DNA of 33,838 nucleotides from an uncultured Candidatus Melainabacteria bacterium. GTDB lineage: Bacteria; Cyanobacteriota; Vampirovibrionia; Gastranaerophilales; Gastranaerophilaceae. Numbering within the stretch: the stretch's first letter is position 1; each line of letters opens with the position of its first letter. Below the pieces are notes generated by a model that was not told where the DNA came from, searched no databases, and saw nothing but the letters and a program-made list of their open reading frames with translations. Shown here piece by piece: positions 1 to 7,744 of the stretch. The stretch covers positions 1-33,838 of the forward strand of contig CAKVIN010000024.1 of assembly GCA_934754425.1 (NCBI GenBank), read 5' to 3'. The translations under genes and the position numbers were made by a program.

Positions 1-1862
1 ACTACGATTTACGAGAAGTTAATGGACAAAAAGTGCTACATTTTGAAGGACTCAAATCAAATATTTCCGGTGCCGGTGTTGGAAGCAAATTAGTACAAGA
101 ATTAGTTAACCTTAGCAAAGAACTTGGTGCAGAAGGCAGAGTTGTCGCAACTGCTAGCCCAATGATGTCACCAAATGGTAAATTAACAAATCTGGGCTTT
201 TATTACAAGCTTGGATTTAAAGCCACTGATGCCACAAAAGATGCAGAAATAAGACAACTTCTTGCAGAAGGCAAAGAAATCCCTATAAGCTTAAATGTCT
301 TTACAGATATTGAATTAACACCGGAAGGTATTATTAGAAATACATTAAAATCAAAAGAAGCAAAAAAATTAGAACCTATGCAAAAGCAATATCCAGAAAT
401 TGCAAATAGTATAATTGAAGAATATGCTGGTAAATTAAGTAATGAAGAAATTATAGAAAAAATTGGTAATGCTATTTCTGAAAAGATTAATGAAACATTA
501 CCGCCAGTTCAAGTTGTTAATTACACTCCAAAAGTTGAAATAGAAATGCCTATAAATGAAACACGCTTCGATAACGGGAATAAAACTCTTGATGTCAATT
601 TGCCGGATGGAGTTACAGAAGGCGTAACTATGCCTACTAAAATTAAGGCAGAATTAGGTACTACATCTATTCATTTAGCAAACGAATACAAAGAAGCACT
701 TGACACATGTGTAGAACAAGCTCAAAACACATTTGGAGCAACAAAACTATCAACTGTAAAAGAAGTAAGCACAAGACCAAAAGGTGCTGCATCAATTGAA
801 CCTAAACTTGAAAAAGGTTTAAGAAAAAGTGGACATCTTGATTATAACGCAGCTAAAGAATGTATTGGAGATGCAGTTGGTGCAAGAATCATTACCAAAA
901 ATTTAAGAAAATTAAGCGATAAAGAAATTACAGATCGCATAAACAATATGAAGGTCGATAATAAACCTTTGACAACTGAACAAAAAGAATTGTTAAAAAA
1001 ATACATCTATGAAGAAAAATTTGACTCAGATGCTAAAAAGCTCGAAGGCTTTTATTTGTATGAACAATTTACCAGACCACTTGTTGAAGAAAGAACATCC
1101 GAAGTTGTTAATGAATTATTGTTATCAATGACAAAATCCATGATGATAAAAAAAGGACTAACAATTGAACAAATTGAAAAAGAAGGTATTTTGACAGATA
1201 AAAACCTGTTAGAGCGTTTAAAAACTGATAATAGTATTGAACCATTAGAAGTATTACAAGTTAACAATTACACAGGATTATATGGATTACCTGAATTTAC
1301 GGTAGAACAAATATCCGCAATTGAAAATATTATAAGCCGCAACAATGGAATTGTTTATACTAGAGCTGATATTGGAGATAATTTATACACAAATACCGGT
1401 TACACATCACCAGAAGAAGTTTTAAAAGCTAATAATGGAGATAAATTACCAAAATCAATAAAATCGTCCGGTTACAGAACCGCACAAATGAATGTTGTGT
1501 TCAAAAATGGTACTCTCGGCGAAATCCAATATCGTGGAGAAGAAACGAACAAAATTGGTGAATACGAACACATTGCATATGATTTAAGACAAGGTAAAAA
1601 TACGCTTGGCCCATTATTCAATGATTTTAAAGAAGCAATATCCAAACTTTCACCGGAAGAATACTCCGAATATAATAATTATCTAGAAGCATGTTATAAT
1701 TATTACAATAGAATAGAACTTGGATTACCTGCGAATAAACCGAAATTGCCATCAAAATTTAATCCGATATTATCAGAAGAAAACATGAAAGAACTACACG
1801 ATAAAAACGAAGCTAGGTTAAAGGAATTAAAGAAAGACTTTAAAGAAGGAAAAATCCGATAG
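1..1862 (+). CDS. RelA/SpoT-type (p)ppGpp-synthetase-like protein with GNAT-like N-terminal region, 5' partial
   Basis: The frame is open from base 3, so the true start lies before the window; numbering here counts from the GTG at 33. Residues 1-65 resemble the end of a GNAT acetyltransferase fold (GAGVGSKLVQELV, then NLGFYYKLGF). Residues 245-520 hold a full RelA/SpoT nucleotidyltransferase: R248-x-K250-xxx-S254-I255-xx-K258, D280-xx-G283-x-R285, G480-Y481-R482, and E497-I-Q499-x-R501 followed by YEHIAYDLR. In this family the Asp and Glu bind Mg2+ and pyrophosphate is moved from ATP to a 3'-OH of GDP/GTP, adenosine nucleotides or tRNA. No HD hydrolase, TGS or ACT domain is visible, so this is not a housekeeping Rel. 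A toxin or effector role is inference. It lies 13 bases before a small gene that may be its partner. Confidence 0.8.
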   Translation, partial: YDLREVNGQKVLHFEGLKSNISGAGVGSKLVQELVNLSKELGAEGRVVATASPMMSPNGKLTNLGFYYKLGFKATDATKDAEIRQLLAEGKEIPISLNVFTDIELTPEGIIRNTLKSKEAKKLEPMQKQYPEIANSIIEEYAGKLSNEEIIEKIGNAISEKINETLPPVQVVNYTPKVEIEMPINETRFDNGNKTLDVNLPDGVTEGVTMPTKIKAELGTTSIHLANEYKEALDTCVEQAQNTFGATKLSTVKEVSTRPKGAASIEPKLEKGLRKSGHLDYNAAKECIGDAVGARIITKNLRKLSDKEITDRINNMKVDNKPLTTEQKELLKKYIYEEKFDSDAKKLEGFYLYEQFTRPLVEERTSEVVNELLLSMTKSMMIKKGLTIEQIEKEGILTDKNLLERLKTDNSIEPLEVLQVNNYTGLYGLPEFTVEQISAIENIISRNNGIVYTRADIGDNLYTNTGYTSPEEVLKANNGDKLPKSIKSSGYRTAQMNVVFKNGTLGEIQYRGEETNKIGEYEHIAYDLRQGKNTLGPLFNDFKEAISKLSPEEYSEYNNYLEACYNYYNRIELGLPANKPKLPSKFNPILSEENMKELHDKNEARLKELKKDFKEGKIR

Positions 1863-1875
1863 CAAGGAGTAACAA

Positions 1876-2289
1876 ATGACAAAAATCAACAACTTAAATA
1901 ACATAAATAAGGCAAAAATTTCTGGAAAGGACATTGTTATGAACCTTAGTGATTCTTTGAAAAAAACTGTTGAAACGATGAAAAATAGAGTTGAAAAAGA
2001 AATTCCCGACAAAGGTTATTTCAGAAATTTTGCAGAAGATTTTGCAAACACAGATAAAGATATCTATGCAAAAGCGGTTTCTTTATCCATCCAAAGAGAT
2101 ACACACAATGAAGGCAAAGCTTATTTAGCGCTAAACATCTTACATCCGACAATGATGCTGAACGCATCATCTAAGCTTGCTTACGGCACAAGAGAAGATT
2201 TATTAAAAGCGCTTAATGACTCAAATATTATAGATAAATTAGAAAATGGTATTAAAAATCTTTCTGAAAAAATGAAAGAAGCATATTAA
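1876..2289 (+). CDS. Small hypothetical protein, possible partner of the RelA/SpoT-like gene
   Basis: A 137-residue, mostly helical, charged protein with no signal peptide or membrane segment and no family I recognise. The ATG is preceded by a good SD (AAGGAG at 1864-1869), and only 13 bases separate it from the upstream stop, so the two genes are probably cotranscribed. Residues 45-100 contain a compact stretch (GYFRNFAEDF, then LNILHPTMMLNASS). The position after a RelA/SpoT-like nucleotidyltransferase makes an antitoxin or immunity role possible, but nothing in the residues proves it. Confidence 0.7.
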   Translation: MTKINNLNNINKAKISGKDIVMNLSDSLKKTVETMKNRVEKEIPDKGYFRNFAEDFANTDKDIYAKAVSLSIQRDTHNEGKAYLALNILHPTMMLNASSKLAYGTREDLLKALNDSNIIDKLENGIKNLSEKMKEAY

Positions 2290-2297
2290 GATATTTA

Positions 2298-2326
2298 TTT
2301 ACACCCTTCTTTTTATTTGCTAATAT
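2298..2326 (+). promoter_or_regulatory. Sigma-70-type promoter of the secreted GH13 gene
   Basis: TTTACA at 2298-2303, a 17-base spacer, then TAATAT at 2321-2326. The expected transcription start near 2333 falls at the edge of the SD (AGGAGGGG), giving a very short leader before the ATG at 2343. Confidence 0.5.
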
Positions 2327-2342
2327 CAAATAGGAGGGGAAT

Positions 2343-3866
2343 ATGAAGAAAAAAATTTCTTGTTTTGCATTAGCGCTTATTCTTTGCAGTGGTTCTGTTT
2401 TTGCAAATGAAAATAATGATTTGAGAACGCTATTTCTAACTAATAAGGCGAATATATGCGGAATCAACTTGAGAACATTTAACGCAAAAGATACTAACGG
2501 CAACGAAATTATTGACGAAGATGAAGAAAGCGGAAATTTTATTAATGCAATAGATAGGCTTGATGAAATGAAAGAACTTGGAATTAACACGCTTCATGTT
2601 TTGCCAATCACTCCAGTTGGAAGATTAAAAGCTTTAGGGACAGCCGGTTCTGTTTATGCGGCTGAAGATTTTTGGAGCATAAATCCACAGCTTGTCGACA
2701 AAAATTCTAAACTAAGCGATATCGAGCAGGCTAAAGAATTTGTTGAAGAATGCCATAAAAGAAATATTAGAGTAATTATTGACCTTCCTAGCTGTGGGGC
2801 TTATGATTTATTCTTAACTCATCCTGAATTATTCGTTAAAGATGATAGGTTAAGCTCTATTGTACCAACTGACTGGACAGATGTAAGATTATTAAAAACA
2901 GGAAATAATAAAAATCTTAATCAAGATGTATTAGAAGCGCATAAAAAATTTGTTAATATGGTTTTAGAAATCGGAGCCGATGGAATTCGTGCGGATGTTG
3001 CAACCATCAAACCTTCCGCTTTTTGGGAAAAAATTATTAAATATACAAGAAAAATAGATCCTGAATTTATGTTTCTTGCAGAAGCTTCTGATTCTTGGAG
3101 AGAACCACCAAGCAAATATGCAGAATTCACACCATACGATAAACTTCTTCAAGCCGGTTTTGATGGATATTATGGAAGTTTCTTTGATTTAAAAGATTGG
3201 AATGCTGAAGAACTTATAGAGCATATCAAATACAATCAAAAACTTTTGAATTCTTATAAAGCGCCAAAAAGCGTCATTATGAGTTTTACAACGCATGACG
3301 AAGTTAGTCCGGTAGTTTTGCATGGTGAAAACTTCTCTATAATGATTTCATGGTTAGAAGCAACCTTGCCTTTTAACCCATATTGTATTGACGGCTTCTT
3401 TAATGGCGATACTTATATCTATCCTTGGGCAAACACAAAAGCCGCTAAATCAGAAACTGATGATGATTATTATTTCGTACATAGAGGCAAATTGGATATT
3501 TTCAATTTTTCAAGAAAGCCTGACGGACACAATGAAAAAATCTTGAAAAACTTTAAATCTGCACTACAATTTAGAAACGATAATTTAGATTTAGTAACGA
3601 GCGATAATTTTGTAAGCTATAAAACTCGTAATGATAAAGTATTTGCATACTCTAGAACGCTTAATAATATGTCAATCCTTGTTATCGGTAATTTAGATTT
3701 TAAAAATCCACAAAATAAAATAAGTATTAAAGATGGGATGATTAACAAAAAATCAAAAATTGAAAAGATTTGCGGAAGTGATAATTATAAAATTGTAAGA
3801 CATGAACTTCACACAGACTTGAATGCCGGTGAAATTAAAGTGTTTAAGATTAATAATGTAAAATAA
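2343..3866 (+). CDS. Secreted glycoside hydrolase family 13 (alpha-amylase-like) protein
   Basis: 507 residues with a signal peptide (MKKK, hydrophobic 5-19, cleavage near FA-NE at 21-22). The GH13 barrel motifs are recognisable: region II GIRADVAT with nucleophile D218 and R216, region III FLAEAS with acid/base E247, and region IV THDE with D319. Region I (DLPSCG, from D147) lacks the usual Asn-His, so the -1 subsite is atypical. Residues 50-61 read as an EF-hand-like loop (D50, N52, N54, I56, D58, E61) between the first strand and helix. Residues after about 420 are beta-rich like an amylase C-domain. GH13 enzymes act on alpha-glucans; the substrate here is unknown. SD AGGAGGGG supports the start. 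A bidirectional-looking terminator follows directly. Confidence 0.85.
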   Translation: MKKKISCFALALILCSGSVFANENNDLRTLFLTNKANICGINLRTFNAKDTNGNEIIDEDEESGNFINAIDRLDEMKELGINTLHVLPITPVGRLKALGTAGSVYAAEDFWSINPQLVDKNSKLSDIEQAKEFVEECHKRNIRVIIDLPSCGAYDLFLTHPELFVKDDRLSSIVPTDWTDVRLLKTGNNKNLNQDVLEAHKKFVNMVLEIGADGIRADVATIKPSAFWEKIIKYTRKIDPEFMFLAEASDSWREPPSKYAEFTPYDKLLQAGFDGYYGSFFDLKDWNAEELIEHIKYNQKLLNSYKAPKSVIMSFTTHDEVSPVVLHGENFSIMISWLEATLPFNPYCIDGFFNGDTYIYPWANTKAAKSETDDDYYFVHRGKLDIFNFSRKPDGHNEKILKNFKSALQFRNDNLDLVTSDNFVSYKTRNDKVFAYSRTLNNMSILVIGNLDFKNPQNKISIKDGMINKKSKIEKICGSDNYKIVRHELHTDLNAGEIKVFKINNVK

Positions 3867-3867
3867 A

Positions 3868-3895
3868 AAAAATCGGGCAAATAACCCGATTTTTA
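3868..3895 (+). terminator. Rho-independent terminator after the GH13 gene
   Basis: A-run, then AATCGGG at 3871-3877 paired with CCCGATT at 3885-3891 around a short loop, then a T-run. It is flanked by A and T runs on both sides and lies between convergent genes, so it can serve both strands. Confidence 0.85.
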
Positions 3896-3907
3896 GTATT
3901 ATTTTTC

Positions 3908-4201
3908 TTATTTTTCGTCTGGAGTAAATACCCATCTTCTGCCAAAAAGCATTTTATTTTTTTGAACAATAACAACTTGTGCGACATTCGGTTCTAGTTC
4001 TACTAATAACTTGACATCATCAGGAAAATCTTTTTGCAAATACTCTTGAACTTTCCCATAATTACCTTCAATAAAATCCAAAATATCGTAATATTCTGTA
4101 ATTTCATCCATTCTTTTGATGTCATCATAAATTTTACTTTTAGAATCTAAAACTTTATCTTGTGTGTTCAAACTGTATAAACTGTATTGATTAAATTGCA
4201 T
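3908..4201 (-). CDS. Small hypothetical protein
   Basis: 97 residues, acidic, no signal peptide or membrane helix, and not a family I recognise. The start is supported by an SD (GAAAGG) about six bases upstream of the ATG at 4201. The C-terminal half reads as a small alpha/beta fold (KLLVELEPNVAQVVIVQKN, then FGRRWVF). It is convergent with the GH13 gene and ends at the shared terminator. Confidence 0.65.
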   Translation of the reverse strand: MQFNQYSLYSLNTQDKVLDSKSKIYDDIKRMDEITEYYDILDFIEGNYGKVQEYLQKDFPDDVKLLVELEPNVAQVVIVQKNKMLFGRRWVFTPDEK

Positions 4202-4432
4202 GTACTAACCTTTCTCTTCTTATGTAATATTTTTAAATTGTGCCAAACATATCGTACATCATTTTAAGATTTGATTAAACTCAAAAAAACAGCCTATCAT
4301 TAACTTATTTTTTTTAAGAAGCAAATAATAGTTTTTAAAAGCCGTCTCTTTCGCTCTAACCGAATTCGTGATGACGTAAAATTTGTAAACTTTGTGCACA
4401 ACAAATGTTCTTTGTATCATTTTGAGGCATAA

Positions 4433-4460
4433 GGTGGGAACCACTTGCGTTTTTCCCACC
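4433..4460 (-). terminator. Inverted repeat, possible terminator of the small gene at 4484-4774
   Basis: GGTGGGAA at 4433-4440 pairs with TTCCCACC at 4453-4460. It lies just past the stop of the minus-strand gene. The T-tract is poor on that strand, so the terminator role is tentative. Nothing else convincing is seen between 4202 and 4483. Confidence 0.4.
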
Positions 4461-4483
4461 CTAACGGCTACATTTGGCTAGAA

Positions 4484-4774
4484 TTAGTAAGCTTCTTCAT
4501 CTGGACCTATCGTGCGTGCATATACGAATGTCCTCATTAATGCTAAATCTGCTTCTTCTGATAAATCATCTTTTAAACCCATTCCAGCTTCTATAGTTTC
4601 AAGATCTTCTCCACCGTTAACAGCGAATAGTGTACGTTCCATTTCCGGCGCTTGCAATTGTGTGCTACCAGTAGGTCTAACTGATGCTTGAGGGGTTGTT
4701 TCACCCGCTTGTTTAGGTTGAATTAAATTGTTTTTGTAATTCAATACTTGACGATTAGTAATTGATAGTCTCAT
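4484..4774 (-). CDS. Small hypothetical protein with GTA-repeat leader
   Basis: 96 residues. The open frame extends upstream to 4894, but the ATG at 4774 has a textbook SD (AGAAAGGAG, five bases before it), and the upstream frame only translates the GTA repeat into a run of Val. The N-terminus (MRLSITNRQ) resembles the MSLSISNN start of the membrane protein at 19299-19988. The middle is Pro/Gln/Thr-rich and probably disordered, and the C-terminus is acidic (DEEAY). No domain is recognised. Its promoter and leader match those of the gene at 32282, so the two may be co-regulated. Confidence 0.65.
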   Translation of the reverse strand: MRLSITNRQVLNYKNNLIQPKQAGETTPQASVRPTGSTQLQAPEMERTLFAVNGGEDLETIEAGMGLKDDLSEEADLALMRTFVYARTIGPDEEAY

Positions 4775-4819
4775 TGGGACTCCTTTCTGTTCTTTTGAAT
4801 ATTTTCTGTGTACTCTTTC

Positions 4820-4911
4820 TATAACGGCATTTTTTTTTAAAACTTTAAGGCAAAATAAAAAAGCAACACGATATACTACTACCACTACTACCACTACTAC
4901 TACGTTTGCAC
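4820..4911 (-). promoter_or_regulatory. 5' leader hairpin with ten GTA/GTG triplets and a conserved downstream box
   Basis: Read on the minus strand, GTGCAAAC (4911-4904) is followed by exactly ten triplets (4903-4874: GTA three times, GTG, GTA twice, GTG, GTA three times), then TATC and GTGTTGC (4869-4863). The GCAAAC arm can pair with GTGTTGC if one G bulges. A second box, TAAAGTTTT then an A-run then ATGCCG (about 4848-4820), is shared with the leader at 32182-32209. The loop is placed at the extreme 5' end of the predicted mRNA. Confidence 0.55.
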
Positions 4912-4913
4912 GA

Positions 4914-4943
4914 ATTGTAACGATTTTCTTGCTTGCTTAACAA
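4914..4943 (-). promoter_or_regulatory. Promoter of the small gene at 4484-4774
   Basis: On the minus strand TTGTTA (4943-4938), an 18-base spacer and TACAAT (4919-4914). Sequence and spacing are identical in kind to the promoter at 32084-32113, and the flanking bases CTTTTGTTAAG and GTTACAATT are the same in both. Confidence 0.55.
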
Positions 4944-5123
4944 AAGAAAATATATTAATAAATTTCTTAACACTTCTTAATATTTGTTTGTTGGTGAGTT
5001 CAAGAAGTTATCGCAGCGCTAAAATATTAATAATAAAAAATAGCAAATAGAGGGAGCGATCAAAACCTTAGTTTTGCACTGTTGGGAGGGCAGTCTCGTC
5101 TGCACCAATATTAAAAATAAGAA

Positions 5124-5153
5124 TAATAAAAAAGAGCCACAAATGTGACTCTT
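5124..5153 (-). terminator. Terminator of tRNA-Gly
   Basis: On the minus strand AAGAGTCAC (5153-5145), loop ATTT, GTGGCTCTT (5140-5132) with one G-U pair, then a T-run to 5124. It starts six bases after the tRNA 3' end. Confidence 0.85.
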
Positions 5154-5158
5154 CTTTA

Positions 5159-5234
5159 TGGAGCGGAAGACGAGACTCGAACTCGCGACAGTCTGCTTGG
5201 AAGGCAGATACTCTACCAACTGAGCTACTTCCGC
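5159..5234 (-). tRNA. tRNA-Gly(UCC)
   Basis: 76 bases including an encoded CCA (TGG at 5159-5161 on the plus strand). The acceptor stem GCGGAAG pairs with CTTCCGC, the D-arm has AGCTCAG, the anticodon loop is CTTCCAA with anticodon TCC, and the T-arm contains GAGTTCGAGTC. A hairpin terminator follows. Confidence 0.95.
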
Positions 5235-5308
5235 ATATCCTCTAAGAGGATACTGTAAACTCTACAATGTAAATTTTACATTAAACAAAACTAATTTTCA
5301 AGTACTTT

Positions 5309-5962
5309 TTATTGTGGTAACTCACTTGTTGCACCATCTAATGGTGGAGTCGGCACTGATGAATCATCAGAGGTTGAAACATCTTCAGGTTCTGTGTGAG
5401 CATATAGTCTTATGCTTACATTTGATAGTAAAATCTTTTTATCTTTTTCATAAGGTTTTACATCAATTTCATTTATTTTAATATAGTATGGATATTGGTA
5501 TAAATCCTGAATCAATTTTCCTAAATTTACATAATTTGAAACTAAATCCATCTTCAAATCACATACAAAATATACATCTTTGCCAAATTTTACAAAAGAA
5601 TCTGTTGAAGGATTGTATGTATAATCAATAGATTTAATCTTTATAGAATTAGCATGAAGCATTTCTATAACATCGTTATAAAGAGTAAAGAACAAAGTTT
5701 CATTTCCCAAATCTGCTTCAACTGGAGAATAAACTTTCTTTTGTGATGAAGAAATTGAATTTTTAATCTTTTTAATTTTACTCTGAACGATTGTTAATTT
5801 TTCATACAAATCTTTTTGTGTTGCAGTTTTTTCTTCCACACTAGCTTTAAGAGTTGTTAACTCTTCCACTTTTGGTTTAATCAAAAATACACCACCAACA
5901 ATAATTATTATTAATGCTACACAAAAAGCTATTACACCATAATATTTTTGATAACTATTCAT
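5309..5962 (-). CDS. pilO: PilO-like type IV pilus inner-membrane assembly protein
   Basis: 217 residues with a short cytoplasmic N-terminus, one membrane helix (about 9-28), a periplasmic coiled coil (about 31-72) and a small ferredoxin-like globular part (about 85-185), which is the standard PilO layout. The C-terminal tail is Ser/Thr/Pro/acidic. It starts 11 bases after the PilM-N fusion gene with SD AGAAGGAA, so they form an operon. In the family PilO pairs with PilN and links the cytoplasmic PilM to the outer-membrane secretin. Sequence identity to classical PilO is low, so the call rests on layout and context. Confidence 0.75.
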   Translation of the reverse strand: MNSYQKYYGVIAFCVALIIIIVGGVFLIKPKVEELTTLKASVEEKTATQKDLYEKLTIVQSKIKKIKNSISSSQKKVYSPVEADLGNETLFFTLYNDVIEMLHANSIKIKSIDYTYNPSTDSFVKFGKDVYFVCDLKMDLVSNYVNLGKLIQDLYQYPYYIKINEIDVKPYEKDKKILLSNVSIRLYAHTEPEDVSTSDDSSVPTPPLDGATSELPQ

Positions 5963-5973
5963 TTTAATTCCTT

Positions 5974-7626
5974 CTAATTGCTTTCACTAATTGGCTCTAA
6001 ACCTGGCAAAGCTTCATCTTGTTTTGCAGGAGCATCATTTTTATTATCACTCGCCTTCTTACCAATGCTTGGATCGTTTGAAATTGCAAATTCATAAAAA
6101 TCTGCGTTCAAAGAGGTTAATATAGAATCTGTGTTTAGTTCTTCTATATCACTATTTGATGAAGATGATTTTGAAGCCAAACCTAATTTTTGTAATTTTA
6201 TATCAGAATTCGGATCATAATCTTTGATACTTCTAAAGAAAGAATAAACACTTTCTAAATTATCCGCTTGTCCTTCAATTGTTGTTTTACTACCAAGATT
6301 TAAGTGAGTTAGCCACAATTTTTTAGGTATTTCAGTACCTACAATTGTATAATAAGAATAAATTGCCTTATTATGTTCTAAACCGGCTCTGATTTCATCA
6401 CCTTCATCAAACAACTCAGTTGAAATATTCTCATTTTCTTTCAAATATTTCTGTATTTCCTCAATCTTACTATCCAACTCTCTCACTGTTTCATTATTAC
6501 TTGAGATTTGAGTACTCAAAAATATAAATGCAAATACTATTACACCAACTAATACAGAACCGATAAGAACAAATAAAGTTAACAATAATTCATTTGTAAA
6601 AACAATCGTTTTTCTACCAAGAACTATTTTAGGCGGTTGTTCTGAATAATATAAATCTCCTAATGATTCATTGAACAAATTGAAATGCGCATCTGAATAC
6701 ATTTCGAAATCTTTATAAATCGCTGCACCTATTACTCCAAGAGAAATGTTTACAGCAGTTTTTGCATCAATGCTAGAAGCACTATCCAAAAAGGCTTCTT
6801 TTGCAAAACAATTTGCTTCTTGATAAATAATTGGCGCAGAGTATGTTAATTTGCTAGCTAAAACTTCTGCACTTATGATATTAGTATTTGAAACCACACA
6901 CAAATATTTTGAAGGTATATTCTTCAATATTGGTGATACTGTCGTTACAACAGTTGCATAATTTTCTGCATCACTTAACACTTCGCCAATACTAATTTTT
7001 TCTTCAGCACAATCAACATAATCTTTTCCGTTCATAGATAAAACACGACAATAATTATTATCTACAACCAACAACAACCAATTCATGTCGTTAGAAACAT
7101 CTATACGTTGCTTATACATTAAAGCATTTAATATGGAATTAATAGAAGTGTCAATTGCATACAATTTACAACCCAAATTCTTAATAATAAGCGCAACTTC
7201 AATCAGCATTTGTTTTTGCACAACAGTATATGCAATTTTGTTAAACTGCATAGAAGCACTTGGTACTTTTACTGCGCTGATTGATGTTTCAACTTCTCTA
7301 AATATAGGATGTTCTGCCAAACTTTCTTCTAAAGCATTTGATATCTGTACATCGTCTAATGCTGCAGGATAATCCTGAACATTGAACAAAGCCGTTGGCA
7401 AATTTAATACAACATTCGTTCCGGAAGAAACACCCAATTCCAGAAACAAATCTTGTAATGCATCTTTAAATATATCCATGTCAGCAATTTCTTGACGAGC
7501 TGAGTTATATTCCAGTTTTCTTACACCGTATTTTAAAATGGTTTGTGAAGCAAAATCAATTTGTGCAACTTCTAAGCCAATTTCCGGGGTGATGGACACA
7601 CCAACTACTACGCTTTTATTTAACAT
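5974..7626 (-). CDS. PilM-PilN fusion protein, type IV pilus alignment complex
   Basis: 550 residues. Residues 1-305 resemble the actin-like PilM fold (start VVGVSITPEIGLEVAQID, then NLPTALF, and ISLGVIGAAIY at the end). Residues 315-320 (FNLFNE) correspond in place to the INLLP motif by which PilN binds PilM. A membrane helix follows (347-371), then a coiled coil (375-400) and a PilN-like periplasmic domain (IPKKLWLTHL, then TIEGQADNLESVYSFFRSI, 433-467). The tail from 485 is low-complexity. In most bacteria PilM and PilN are separate proteins. The classical nucleotide-binding motifs of PilM look degenerate. It is divergent from rlmB and upstream of pilO. Confidence 0.8.
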   Translation of the reverse strand: MLNKSVVVGVSITPEIGLEVAQIDFASQTILKYGVRKLEYNSARQEIADMDIFKDALQDLFLELGVSSGTNVVLNLPTALFNVQDYPAALDDVQISNALEESLAEHPIFREVETSISAVKVPSASMQFNKIAYTVVQKQMLIEVALIIKNLGCKLYAIDTSINSILNALMYKQRIDVSNDMNWLLLVVDNNYCRVLSMNGKDYVDCAEEKISIGEVLSDAENYATVVTTVSPILKNIPSKYLCVVSNTNIISAEVLASKLTYSAPIIYQEANCFAKEAFLDSASSIDAKTAVNISLGVIGAAIYKDFEMYSDAHFNLFNESLGDLYYSEQPPKIVLGRKTIVFTNELLLTLFVLIGSVLVGVIVFAFIFLSTQISSNNETVRELDSKIEEIQKYLKENENISTELFDEGDEIRAGLEHNKAIYSYYTIVGTEIPKKLWLTHLNLGSKTTIEGQADNLESVYSFFRSIKDYDPNSDIKLQKLGLASKSSSSNSDIEELNTDSILTSLNADFYEFAISNDPSIGKKASDNKNDAPAKQDEALPGLEPISESN

Positions 7627-7744
7627 ATTTTAATACCCATTTCTTCCTATCTTTTTTTATTGTACAATAAAACTTAAAATTTGTATATAGTTTACAATAG
7701 TACATAAAGTGTATTTAATTATAACTTATAATGAAGGTTAAAAA

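Noticed and set aside
4259..4459. Minus-strand frame of 66 codons between the two small hypotheticals
   Set aside because: No SD, Cys/Phe/Lys-rich nonsense-like composition, and it overlaps the inverted repeat at 4433-4460.
4775..4894. N-terminal extension of the 96-residue gene (starting with a run of Val)
   Set aside because: The Val run is just the GTA repeat read in frame; a strong SD sits before the ATG at 4774, and the repeat falls in the predicted leader.
5019..5219. Minus-strand frame across tRNA-Gly
   Set aside because: It reads through the tRNA gene and its terminator.
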